Origin: Asparagopsis taxiformis
Lineage: Eukaryota > Rhodophyta > Florideophyceae > Bonnemaisoniales > Bonnemaisoniaceae
Length of the DNA stretch: 64,000 nt
Assembly: GCA_030407315.1 (NCBI GenBank)
Contig: JALQPE010002104.1
Span: 20,645-84,644 of the forward strand
Direction: 5' to 3'
Made by a program: the position numbers and the translations under genes. The notes under the pieces were generated by a model. That model was given only the letters and a program-made list of their open reading frames with translations. It had not been told where the DNA came from and made no database searches. Each line of letters opens with the position of its first letter. The first letter of the stretch is position 1. Positions 37,740-47,333 of this stretch are shown one piece after another.

Positions 37740-39491
37740 TTCTCGTTCCGTTTCGTCGGCTGCTTCGCTGCACCTTCTTCTTAGAATAAACTTGTCTTGC
37801 TTTGTGTTCGCCTTTCGCTCCATCACCTTTGTCGCTTTCCTCGAGTCGCGAATCCTTCGCGCGGCGGCGCGGCCGAAGCATCGTTGCGTACGGCTGGTGC
37901 GTAACCACGTCACAGTAAGAGCGCGCGGCGGCCGCGGCTTGAAACCGTACTTGCCAGATGTCTGCGTCGCCGTTCGGGGGACACATGTACGACGCGCCTA
38001 TTATACGCGTGCGGAGTCGCGGCGCATGAGACGGCGGGCGGTCTCTTGCGGGGGCAGCGCAGCGCTCGTGCGTTTTGACAAGGAAGGTTGGCGAAAGGGA
38101 GGAATCGCAGCGTGCATCTTTCGTCCGATGAGAGGGGCGCGGGACAAAGGAGGGAGTGCGGTAAGCTGTGAGGGGAGGTTCGTCGCCGTTCGCTCGCGCC
38201 GTCAGCTCGCCGTGCGTGATTCCCTTCGTCGCTCGCTAATTTCGTCGCCTATTCGCTTCGTATCACAGCGCTCGTCGCTTCGCCGGGCGGATTCGTCGTG
38301 CGCTTCTTGCGACTAGCGTGGGTTGGCGGGGTGCTATTTGGGGGTTTATGCGGGGGCTACGTTTTTAGTAGCATGCCTCCGTCTTTCGTCTTCGTCCTTT
38401 CGCTAGAGGGGGAGGCATGCGCGTAGGTAGCATTTCATTCCCAGTAGAGACCCGCGTCCTTCCAGGGGCTGACGTCCTTCCACCAAGTCCATACGTTCCG
38501 CTGCCAAGCCGGGCGTGTGATCGACCAATCAGGTGTCGACAGCGAGGTACAACCCGTCACGGCGCGAGGGCTCAGCTTGGCGGCGGCGCGATACAGGTGT
38601 CCCATTCCGTGGTGCCTCTCTGAGGGGCAGTTTCCGTGGGACGGCCGAATTGCTAGCTAGCCGGGCCAGCCCGCCTTCGCGATGCCAGCGTCGCTCCCCT
38701 TTTTTCGCGCGAAAAATATGTCGCTGGTTCCAACGCACTCCGCGGTCCCTGAGGTAGTCGGGAGCCAGATAGGCAGCGCTTCATTGCGCTAGGCCAGACC
38801 CTTCTCGAACTTCGGGAGACTTGCATTGATCAGCGCGCGCGACGATATTGCGTGGGCGACGACGTGGCGGCGCGTGGCGCGAATGCGGCGAAAAATAACC
38901 GGGCGCGAACGTCGAGTATTGCGTGGCGAAACGAAAACGAAAGCTTGCGTGGCGCGATAGCGACGATTCTTGTGTGGCGCAATAAGTGGCGGCCCAAACG
39001 TGAGCGGGGGTAGGATGCCATGAAGGCGCACCGAAAACACTTACGCGGCAGGCGTTGCGAGCGCTCGTGGGGCGACTCAGACACGTGTGCAAATACAAAT
39101 GTAGACGGCCGTCAAATCGAGCGCGGTAGTTCGCGTATCCCGTGACGCGTGGCGCTGGCGCTCAGTACCTAAGTTAAACCTAGGGCGACCCATTGTACAG
39201 ATGCGCGCGTGTCATTCCAATAAACGTCGCGCCATGAGCATCGATTCGCCCTGCACTGCGGGGGTATAGAGTATGCAGCGGCGATGGCCAGTTATGCGGG
39301 GCGCAGCGGCGTCCGCCTGGCGTCTCGCTTGTTCTTCCGGTGCGTCGCCACGTTTTTAGTTCGTGATGTGTGGCCCCGCGTGCGCGCAGGAGTGCGCTTG
39401 ATCGCGTCATCACTTTTGCCGTGGTTCACCTGTCGGCAGCAGCTCTTACGGAGTCCGCGGCTGGCGGTGATTTGTCGGAACGCGTCTCTGG
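37740..39491. other. Convergent spacer of gypsy B1
   Basis: GC-rich 1.75 kb between the antisense ORF and the integrase stop, without a supported gene. An inverted GCATGCCTCC/GGAGGCATGC pair lies at about 38371 and 38409. Parts are homologous in inverse orientation to 62300-63900 of B2. Confidence 0.6.
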
Positions 39492-40385
39492 TCAAGCCCT
39501 GTCGGGCGTCAATTGCGTGGCGTGCGGGGATTGCATCCTACGGTTCCTGAGTCGCGCGCTCGCGCGACTCGGCGGTGCGGTTCGCTGCGTGTCATCGCGC
39601 TTCTCCCTGCGGGCGGGTACCTTCGGCGGGTTCTTTCGGCGGTTGCGCGGCGTTGCAGGCTGGCTCGCGGTATCGTGCGCGGGGGCCTTAGGCGTGCGTC
39701 GGTTCAGGTCTTTTCGGAAACGTGCGACCAACGGCGCGGGCAGCGAGCTCTCGGGCTCCCACGTATCGTCGCGCGGCGAATATCCTTTCCACCTTACGCG
39801 GAAGACGGACGCGCCAGCGTCATCGATGCCTTCGGCCGTTAGTTTATCAATCATAAATTCGCGCGCCCCGTACTCTGACTCCGGGTTGACCTTGCGCGTA
39901 TCATCGAGGTCGCGTTCGTCCCGCCGTGTCGCGTCGTCGGCGTTCTCCGCGTCGTTGGTATCTTCCTCGCCGCCGGGCGAATCAGGCGCGCTTGTCGCAT
40001 CACGCGGCGCGAAGCGGATACGATCGGAGCTAACGAGTTCGGGTACGCCGTCTATTACGATTTCGTAAGTATGGCCATGACAACCTATTACGGGAAAAGG
40101 GCCAGAGACGGGGTAATCCAGTTTCGATGCGCGCGTCTCTTCACTTCGCTGCGCTTGCGTCGTCGCTCCCGCGCGGGTATCCAAGTACACTTGGTCACCC
40201 ACCTTAATATCCTTATTCACCGCGCGTACACTGCGGTCGAAGTCCCGTTTATATCGCGCTTGCGCCTTCTTCAACGCGCTCGCCGCGCGCGCGTAGGCGT
40301 CTGATAGCCGCGCTAGGAATTCCATACTAAGGAATGGCGTACTGCGAATCGTGTCCACTTGTTCCGTACCCAGCGACACAGGGTA
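39492..40385 (-). CDS. pol: Gypsy B1 integrase C-terminus with chromodomain (truncated)
   Basis: About 295 codons: ALKKAQARYKRDFDRSVRAV, KVGDQVYLDT, PFPVIGCHGHTYEIV, VSSDRIRFAP and chromodomain FRVRWKGYSPRDDTWEPESS, then a basic tail. Corresponds to the end of the B2 frame. The catalytic core is missing because transposon copy 2 starts at 40386; the apparent Met start is internal. Confidence 0.85.
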   Translation of the reverse strand, partial: YPVSLGTEQVDTIRSTPFLSMEFLARLSDAYARAASALKKAQARYKRDFDRSVRAVNKDIKVGDQVYLDTRAGATTQAQRSEETRASKLDYPVSGPFPVIGCHGHTYEIVIDGVPELVSSDRIRFAPRDATSAPDSPGGEEDTNDAENADDATRRDERDLDDTRKVNPESEYGAREFMIDKLTAEGIDDAGASVFRVRWKGYSPRDDTWEPESSLPAPLVARFRKDLNRRTPKAPAHDTASQPATPRNRRKNPPKVPARREKRDDTQRTAPPSRASARLRNRRMQSPHATQLTPDRA

Positions 40386-40534
40386 AACACTGATTTCGCT
40401 ATGAACAGAACGTACTTTCCAAACCAGAATCCAACTTTCTGAAGTTGATTGAACATGAGAGATGTTTTTTCATATTGATTGAATAGGATAACAAAGTTGA
40501 TTGAACTACTCGTGTCGTCGAAGACGAGGCGTTT
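40386..40534. repeat. Terminus and subterminal repeats of transposon copy 2
   Basis: AACACTG terminus and TTGATTGAA at 40445-40453, 40475-40483 and 40497-40505, mirroring copy 1. Confidence 0.6.
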
Positions 40535-40960
40535 TTACTTCGGAATAGACGCCAGGCCTGACCTGATCTCTTTCTCTACCCCAGCTCTTATCATCTTGTT
40601 TGTTAGTGAAGGGAACTCTGCAATGACGGTGTCAACCGAAATATGTCCCTTCCAAGCCACTGTTGTTCTCCCCTTGCGAAGCATGGCAGGCCTATACTTA
40701 CCTGACCATGCGTCTCTTCCATCGTAGACCTCGTACCACCGAACACACAGCTGACAAATAACCCCTTCGTTGTTTTTCTTACAACTCATAATTTGTCCTA
40801 GCCAGAACGGCATCTCAGTAGTACAGTCTTCTCCATTTACAGCCACGAAGCGATTCACCGAGTAGGGCAAGTCTGATAGTGGTATGCAATCTGCAGTCGA
40901 CATGAGTTCCTCCTCCATCGGGACGACGTTCCGATTCCCTTTTCGATACATGCCATTCAT
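40535..40960 (-). CDS. C-terminal domain (exon 2) of DUF7869 protein, copy 2
   Basis: 141 codons, nearly identical to 2285-2725: PFWLGQI, CQLCVRWYEVYDG, ISVDTVIAEF; ends SIPK. Follows the putative 102-nt intron 40961-41062 in phase. Same BAH/chromo-like appearance as in copy 1. Confidence 0.6.
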   Translation of the reverse strand: MNGMYRKGNRNVVPMEEELMSTADCIPLSDLPYSVNRFVAVNGEDCTTEMPFWLGQIMSCKKNNEGVICQLCVRWYEVYDGRDAWSGKYRPAMLRKGRTTVAWKGHISVDTVIAEFPSLTNKMIRAGVEKEIRSGLASIPK

Positions 40961-41656
40961 CTAGAAACATTCGGTGAGGTTCCAATGAAAAGAATCTTCC
41001 CTTTCCTCATAAACCTGTCGTAGAAGCTCATGTAGCTGATCCATTTTAGAATTGTTATTCACCCTGCTCTCTTCCGAACGAAAACGGAGCAGGACCTCAT
41101 GTCGATCTGGAGGAGAACGTATGATATTACTCGGTGTTCGTTTCAGTTCAGGAGGCTTAACCAGGAAACCATTCAGCCCCGGAGTGAGAACTGGGAGAGG
41201 CTTCCAGTTGTCTTCACAAAATATCTTAACATCGCATGCAGTTCTGTAGAAGTCATAACTTTTTCCTGTATCTTGGGATCGGTGAAACCTGAAGTATCTG
41301 AATTTTGAGAAAGCATGCACTTTTCCAACCGAATTCTCACTCCGGCAGAGACCGGAGAAGTTTGCCACGTGCAACATACGAGAGACAGAGGGTTCCGGAG
41401 TATAGGACACTCTGAGTTGTTCAACTAAATCTTCCATAGTGACGGCGTTGTGGGAACGTAGCCTGCGAGAGGTACAGCTAAAGGCCTGGTCGATGTCTGC
41501 ATGGGTGTGGCCGATGGGTAGGAAAGAAGCATGTACTTCTTCAAACACACCCCAAGCAACGAGACATTCTAGATAGCAAAACAGAAACGTGTTCTTGTTC
41601 TCTCTCGTGCAATTGTCTACCTGCAAGTACAGTGTTCCCTGAAGACTCGAACCCAT
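40961..41656 (-). CDS. DUF7869 protein, C-terminal half, copy 2
   Basis: Carries the catalytic-looking QVDNCTRENKN and GHTHADIDQ motifs and, unlike copy 1, an open frame through YFRFHRSQDTG, PVLTPGLNGFLV and LLRFRSEES. The last 34 codons before TAG (40961-40963) are probably intron (41062-40961). One C is missing near 41665 relative to copy 1, which separates it from its N-terminal half. Each copy therefore has one different single-base lesion. Confidence 0.75.
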   Translation of the reverse strand: MGSSLQGTLYLQVDNCTRENKNTFLFCYLECLVAWGVFEEVHASFLPIGHTHADIDQAFSCTSRRLRSHNAVTMEDLVEQLRVSYTPEPSVSRMLHVANFSGLCRSENSVGKVHAFSKFRYFRFHRSQDTGKSYDFYRTACDVKIFCEDNWKPLPVLTPGLNGFLVKPPELKRTPSNIIRSPPDRHEVLLRFRSEESRVNNNSKMDQLHELLRQVYEEREDSFHWNLTECF

Positions 41657-43047
41657 AGCCTTTTTGTAAGAGTCCTGTGAATTGCCTCGATGATATGATT
41701 TGCCCCAGTTTCGAATTCAGCAGTAAGTGTGTACAACGAAAGATGCTTTCGGACACCATGTTCGAGAACACCTATGAGTCTCACCTTCAAACTATGACCA
41801 ACAGTCGCTTTTGTACATACCGTGAAATGGGGAAGACCGTATCCTGATTGATCAGCCCCGTCTACGATCAGAGACGTGAACCTGGAGGGATATAGTGACG
41901 CTTCTTCACACTTCTTTTGATACTCCCTGCGTTCCCGTGCCACCATCTCGATATGACGCTGGCGACGTTCCAGAAGCGGAGCAGTGCGTTGAATATCTGT
42001 CCCGATGGCTTCCAGTTTATCACGTATGTACTCACATTCCGAACATTTCGTGAACCTCTGGACACGCCGAACCTTGATATTCGCGCAAAACGTGTTCCAG
42101 GTGTTGTAGAAGTAGCTCAAAGTTGGTGGGTTCCGGTTCGAGTATAATAACGTAAATTGGTCGCAGAACATCTCGTACACAGCCTTCTTCTCGAAAAGAG
42201 GCAGATGCTTCTCTCCACTGTCTGGCATCATATCAGCAGTCGAGGCAGACAAGCGTTCAAGGAAGCAGATCACTGCATCTCTATGTGGAGAGCCAGAAAT
42301 TCGTTTCGGAGAAGCCATAAATGGAAGACTCCCATTCTGGCAAGCTTTCTTTACCGAGGTCTGCAGGTGTCGTGAAAACTTGAAGCTGTACTCTAGGAAT
42401 TCGCAACACACAGGCTTCCCAGAGAAGTAGAACCGGTTACTGTTTGGTTCCAGTAGAGCGTGCAGATACCTGCGGCGATCGTCCCTGTTGTACAACAAAA
42501 CTCGTTCTGCTTCATTCCGAAGGAAAACATGGTCGGTTTTTCTGAAGCATCCCTTATTGCAGCATGGTATTCTTCTTATATCTGTTTTGGGCAGTGACAA
42601 ACTGAACTTCACCCGCCTCTCTAGCATGCTGCTCTTTCGACGAACTGAACTGGACCTCGTCACACTTTCATAATTCTTCCTGTGTTGTAGTCGTGAAAAT
42701 GGTTTATACATCGAAGCCGTGGATCGGAAAGAGTCGGAAGAAGTACCCACTATTCCATGCATCACTTCATCGTGGCTACGCGGCACAGATATGGTTTCAA
42801 CAGAAGGAGCGTGTTCTGATTCGGAGTCCCTAGAAAGAGATTTCATGTATGATTCGGCTTTCTCCAGTGCGTCATTCCTAGCTTCGGCGAGATGAAAACG
42901 CGGAGCCATCTGCTGTGGGAGCAGAACGAATGATCTCTGAACGGTAGTTAGATTTGCAGGTAGCGTGGAAAAGAGATGGCTGCAAGACGAGTATATCGGT
43001 TGATCAAGATGCATGGTGAGTAGGAATGACACCGGTGAGACGTTCAT
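41657..43047 (-). CDS. DUF7869 protein, N-terminal half, copy 2
   Basis: Same sequence as the first 460 residues of the copy-1 protein, including CCNKGC, PVCCEFL, the CSEC pair and the first acidic motif VDGADQSG. The listed frame runs a few wrong-frame codons beyond the deletion to 41617. The gene starts 260 bp downstream of the methyltransferase stop, on the same strand. Confidence 0.75.
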
Positions 43048-43306
43048 CTAATATGGATGCAGAGTGGCCTCCTCGACGGCGATAGTTGGCCCAGGATACA
43101 GCGCCAAATACCTATGTCAAATCAATCTCTGTTGTGAATGGAGTACGGCTGATTGGTTGATTTGTGCTCTTCATGCGCCCATGATTACGGGGAAAAATGA
43201 CAACAATCTTTCCTCTCTGAAGGTTTACAAATGGTACGAAACAGAGCTAAAGGTTTATTGCAGCGGTTTTGTTCAAATCTGCCGAGCGAAACTATACGTA
43301 ATAAGA
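43048..43306 (-). promoter_or_regulatory. Spacer between methyltransferase and DUF7869 genes
   Basis: CCAAT box at 43152-43156 (reverse strand). Conserved in copy 1 (1-197). Confidence 0.35.
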
Positions 43307-46300
43307 CTAAGACAACGGCCTCATCTTGTTCAAGTCCCATGCGAATATCCCGTTCAGCCCTTTCAAAGTTCCAGGAGGAGGTTCAATACCACCGTATTTG
43401 TACGGGTAAGGACAATCCAAACAACATTCGTTCGGTTCGAACATATAACAAGATACAAGTTTCTGATCCTCACCTTGAAAGTTCGCTAGAGGTACATTGT
43501 GTATTGTAGTTTGGAACCTCTCATCACTAGTTCCTGCACAAAGGAGAGACGCTTTTCCGACGACCTGATCCAAAATGTATAGTTCAACAGAATATCCTCC
43601 TTTCAGTACTCTCTCTATTCCTTCGATAGTGGATTTACCGGCATTTGTATTATCATCTTTTCCCTTTTTCTGTAGCGAACAGATTTTCGGTTGGCTTAGC
43701 AGAACGCCATCCTCTGCATGATTCCCTGTTCTCCTCTTCTTCGATCCGATACGTGATCTCAGATCATTATGATACAAAGCATCGGCAATAGAACGAAGTC
43801 TTTCATGAGCGAGACGGAAAATCTTGGTACTAGCTTCCACAACCACACATGAACGGGCTGTCTTCATCGCTGCGATCGCAGTAGTAAGTGTTCCTCCGTA
43901 AACATCAATAACTGAACCCCTCTCAGGACAAAACGTGTTGATTATCTCGGATAACATTCCAATATGTTTCTCTTCTGTTAGAACAGGAGATTTTGTTCCT
44001 GGAGTGAGAAGCTTGTCTTTCGAAACGGGAATTCTGGACATTGCAGCGAATTTCCGTTTCGTTTCTGTTGGGACGAGGTGATATTGGCTTCGAAGGTCTG
44101 GCTTGAAACCGTCCTTACGATGTCCGGGAGCCCTGGCAACAACTGCAAACTCGCACGCGTTTTGTGGGAACATATCTCCGCGATGTGCTTGTACAGTGTT
44201 CGTGTCTTTCATGAATACGAAAGGGTATTCCGGACCGTCGAAACCGACGTTTCTCAGCTCATGCAGGAATGCTGGAAAGTTTCGGAATGATACAAAACAG
44301 AAAAACCAGCCACCTGGCTTCAAGGCTCTCCTTGCAAACTGGCATAATGCATTGATTTCCCTATCACTTATGAAATTGTTATATGCGGTATTACGAAGGG
44401 ATTTAGAATTCGGAGTTCCATACGGAGGGTCGGTAAGAACTAAATCCTGAAGAGGGTACTCATCTGTCCATATTTCCTTGTCGAAGTCCTGCCATTTCAT
44501 CTGATAGCATGTAATTCCCATTTCAAGAACGTAGTCTTTTCTTTCTGGCTCATTCGTACCAGATGAACCGCGTTTAGAATGAAGGTTGAGGCGGTCTGAG
44601 TTGATACTAGGTGAAGCAGAGACATCGTTCTCTGTTATCATTCGGTCGACTGGAATAGAAGTTTTCGGTCCGGTGATAACCTTTCCAGAAGCGTCAACTT
44701 CATCTTGTACAGATTCTTGCGTTATCTGGCTCATCTTCGGTACCGAGACTATATCCTCATCACATATTTCGGAGCCTAGTTGAGGAACACTATCTTCCTT
44801 CGAGACATCTTTTTGTTTCTCTTCTTTCGCGTCCCCTGTATCTGCATTTTCGTTATCGGCTACCGTCTTGCCAATTTCCTGACAGAAAGAATCGGGATCT
44901 GGGTCTTTTCGATGGCTTTCCCGATACTTCTTTTCCTTCATGGGAGCAATTTGAGGGCAAACTTTCCGGTACTGCTTCAAAAGAGCACCCAGAATATTAT
45001 AATCGTTTCCCATGTTCTCCACAACATCAGTATCGAACTTTGATGAGCGAAGTAGATTCTGCTTGATTGATTCCATGCCCTTTGGCCATACCTGTCCTTC
45101 ATGAAGAACCTCGAACTTACGCGCTTCTTTCATCGCTGCGCATGTGTATTCGTATTGCTGGAGGGTATCTTTGTATGATACTGGTTTGAATTTATTCAAT
45201 CTGGAGATTCCCCGAAGCCTGTAAAGAGTATGAACTTGAACTTCTTCAGCATCAGTACCCGAAGCATTCATGAACTTGGTTGCAGATTTCAAAGATGTTA
45301 AATTCACAAATTTGCGATACACGCGACAGTCAACGCTTGTCATTGGGGTATTAGTACCCTTTCTCCGAGTTTTCAATGCCATACTGTTGCTAGAAGGAGG
45401 TTCTGCCAAGTCTGGATGCTCCGAATTCATAATTGTTCCAATCTCTTCGATCACTCGCGCAGGAAGGCGCAATGCCGTCGCAGCAGTCTGTCTGACGGTG
45501 TTATCCTTGAGGTGGGAGCAACCATCATATGCGGCAGCAACTTGTTTGGCTGTAGGTGGCTTTGAGGTCATGCTCTGCATCCGGTGGGCTTCTTCTTTCA
45601 TTCCGCTCAGGATATCATAGAACGTGGTTTCGACATATAGTGTTGCATCATGCTTTCGGTTCTGATGTCTGCCTAGTTGTTTCAGAACTTGGATAGAATG
45701 ACCTCCTTTCAGTATCGTGACAGGCCACATAAAAGAGTCCCACCTCTCCGGGTTCTCATCCATTAGCTCCTGGATTGCAGTCAGTCTGTGCATACCGTCA
45801 ACAACTCCGTACCAAACGGAACGGCATTCGGACTTCTCTTTCGCCTCACTGTCAGAAAGAAAATCACCCTGAGGACCGCGTATCGTTTTGAAAAAGTCAA
45901 TAATGTGGCGCTGGAACGACCCGGTCAACTCGACTACGATCGCATTGTCGGAGCCCGAAATGAATCCATCAATTCCGTTTGTTTCATCTTGTTCTCGACA
46001 TTGTGCTGACTTTATGTTTCCAGAAAATATCGACTTCAATCGCAACACACCAGAGCGCACTACTTGTCGAACAGCAGTGAGTGGGATGCATGCCCGCGGA
46101 TCAACACGTGTGTTCGTAGACCCTTCCATGACGTCTGCAAATAAGGCGGTATTAGTGTGCTTCATGGTGGAAGTACCCGGTTCCTCTTCTGGAGGACCTG
46201 ATTTGGAACTGAGTCTGGACCCACTCCTCTTGAAGAATCTCGTCATGTCATCCAGTTCTGAAATAATGAAGTGCCGGGTAAGAAATGAAGGGGAAACAGA

Positions 46301-46522
46301 AGCTATAAAACTCTGTATCAATTTCTCGCACTTTCGCATGAAGGACTTGAAATGATTGTCATGAACGCCATACTCAAGTACAGAGTGTACTATGCATGGT
46401 GAAGCATCTTGGCCATGCAGGACACGACACGGCTCAAACCGGATTACGACGGCGGTGGTGGCCCGAGTATCGTGGTTCCCATTGCTTGGAAGACAATTGA
46501 AGTGGATAGGAGACGCAAGCAC
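43307..46522 (-). CDS. ParB-like/DPPY DNA methyltransferase fusion (1071 aa)
   Basis: Single open frame without introns. Residues about 225-265 hold a ParB/Srx-type motif, GVVDGMHRLTAIQEL (G243-M-H245-R246), and 320-360 a helical stretch (TAKQVAAAYDGCSHLKDNTV) like the ParB helix-turn-helix region. 510-660 is charged and disordered. 670-900 is an amino-methyltransferase: DPPY at 698-701, then LKPGGWFFCFVSF, and later VIDVYGGTLTTAIAA (871-885) in place of the usual DPFxGSGTT. Motif IV before motif I is the beta-class order (N6-adenine or N4-cytosine). The C-terminal 170 residues are unassigned. Such fusions are known from bacteria and phages. The degenerate motif I leaves activity uncertain. 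Its place beside the DUF7869 gene suggests it serves the element. Confidence 0.8.
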   Translation of the reverse strand: MLASPIHFNCLPSNGNHDTRATTAVVIRFEPCRVLHGQDASPCIVHSVLEYGVHDNHFKSFMRKCEKLIQSFIASVSPSFLTRHFIISELDDMTRFFKRSGSRLSSKSGPPEEEPGTSTMKHTNTALFADVMEGSTNTRVDPRACIPLTAVRQVVRSGVLRLKSIFSGNIKSAQCREQDETNGIDGFISGSDNAIVVELTGSFQRHIIDFFKTIRGPQGDFLSDSEAKEKSECRSVWYGVVDGMHRLTAIQELMDENPERWDSFMWPVTILKGGHSIQVLKQLGRHQNRKHDATLYVETTFYDILSGMKEEAHRMQSMTSKPPTAKQVAAAYDGCSHLKDNTVRQTAATALRLPARVIEEIGTIMNSEHPDLAEPPSSNSMALKTRRKGTNTPMTSVDCRVYRKFVNLTSLKSATKFMNASGTDAEEVQVHTLYRLRGISRLNKFKPVSYKDTLQQYEYTCAAMKEARKFEVLHEGQVWPKGMESIKQNLLRSSKFDTDVVENMGNDYNILGALLKQYRKVCPQIAPMKEKKYRESHRKDPDPDSFCQEIGKTVADNENADTGDAKEEKQKDVSKEDSVPQLGSEICDEDIVSVPKMSQITQESVQDEVDASGKVITGPKTSIPVDRMITENDVSASPSINSDRLNLHSKRGSSGTNEPERKDYVLEMGITCYQMKWQDFDKEIWTDEYPLQDLVLTDPPYGTPNSKSLRNTAYNNFISDREINALCQFARRALKPGGWFFCFVSFRNFPAFLHELRNVGFDGPEYPFVFMKDTNTVQAHRGDMFPQNACEFAVVARAPGHRKDGFKPDLRSQYHLVPTETKRKFAAMSRIPVSKDKLLTPGTKSPVLTEEKHIGMLSEIINTFCPERGSVIDVYGGTLTTAIAAMKTARSCVVVEASTKIFRLAHERLRSIADALYHNDLRSRIGSKKRRTGNHAEDGVLLSQPKICSLQKKGKDDNTNAGKSTIEGIERVLKGGYSVELYILDQVVGKASLLCAGTSDERFQTTIHNVPLANFQGEDQKLVSCYMFEPNECCLDCPYPYKYGGIEPPPGTLKGLNGIFAWDLNKMRPLS

Positions 46523-46843
46523 TCTCCCAATGATTACCAGTCAGAAATATAAGTAGCGGGGTATTCTAAAAATTATATTGCGCCGGGCCGTGTCCATCCA
46601 GATGATGGAATGATTTGGCAATCTGATTTGCTATATTGCTCACAACACTTGGCATATTTTTTTCATATTTCCCAGGAATGGCCCATCTCACCAGGACTAT
46701 TTCCTATACAGGAAATGGGCCGTACACATCATCTTTTCGCTGCTAATAGCAGGAATGTCTGAACAGGTTTCGCCACCTTCCCCTCCGATACCAATATTAC
46801 CGAACAGGTCTGAGTATCTTGCACACCGAAAACCCATTCTCAT
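46523..46843. other. Upstream region of the methyltransferase gene
   Basis: Not coding. Has a GGCCCAT...ATGGGCC inverted pair near 46680-46728. With 53375-54095 it made one intergenic region of about 1 kb before copia B inserted. Confidence 0.45.
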
Positions 46844-47318
46844 TGTGAGAATCAAAATGGTCGCTTACCAGTGTTTACTAAAAATTGCGAGCTCACCAGA
46901 TTATTTCTACTACTGGCGAGATGCGCCAACGGTGAGTCGGACAGCCTGTTCTTGGTTTGTCCAGACAGTCTGTCGTTGCCATCACCACCTGCCAATCTGG
47001 TACACGTGTGATTTCTATCATGCCATCGCCACGTGTACATATATCATAACATTTTTCCCAGTGCCAGGACCTCAACTCGTCCTAGCATTTCTAATTACTA
47101 ATTTGAATTATGACAAACAAATTAAAACTTCTGAGGCTAGTTACTCCGTAATGGAGTGTCGTAAGAGCCCCGGAGAAGTTGCTACCCGACTAATTCGGTG
47201 ACGCTGAATACAATGAGATAGGTTTCGGAGCGCTCAGAGCACTCCTTCATAGAGAAATCGAGAGTCAAAGTTTTCTCACGGAATTAGGCCTTCGAGGCCT
47301 ATTCGCAGTGATTCAACA
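46844..47318 (-). repeat. 3' LTR of copia copy B
   Basis: 475 bp, matching the LTRs of copy A. Confidence 0.95.
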
Positions 47319-47333
47319 CTCCCCCTCTTTGGC

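Larger units (their letters stand above)
15432..40385 (-). mobile_element. Chromodomain Ty3/gypsy element B1, split and truncated
   Basis: Left LTR 15432-16232, antisense ORF 16422-18235 and 36749-37739, spacer, and integrase C-terminus with chromodomain 39492-40385. Gypsy A (18236-36743) interrupts the antisense ORF. The rest of pol, gag and the 5' LTR are cut away at 40386 by transposon copy 2 and do not reappear in the window. The related plus-strand element B2 at 54645 supplies the missing order. Base composition is markedly more GC-rich than the neighbours. Confidence 0.85.

Noticed and set aside
37513..38316. Long frames in GC-rich DNA around 37513-39413 and 62300-63823
   Set aside because: GC-rich DNA lacks stops by chance; frames overlap on both strands, are Arg-rich and are not conserved between B1 and B2.
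43307..46522. Bacterial contamination as source of the methyltransferase
   Set aside because: It is contiguous with the DUF7869 gene and a copia insertion with a clean target duplication, so it resides in the eukaryotic genome.
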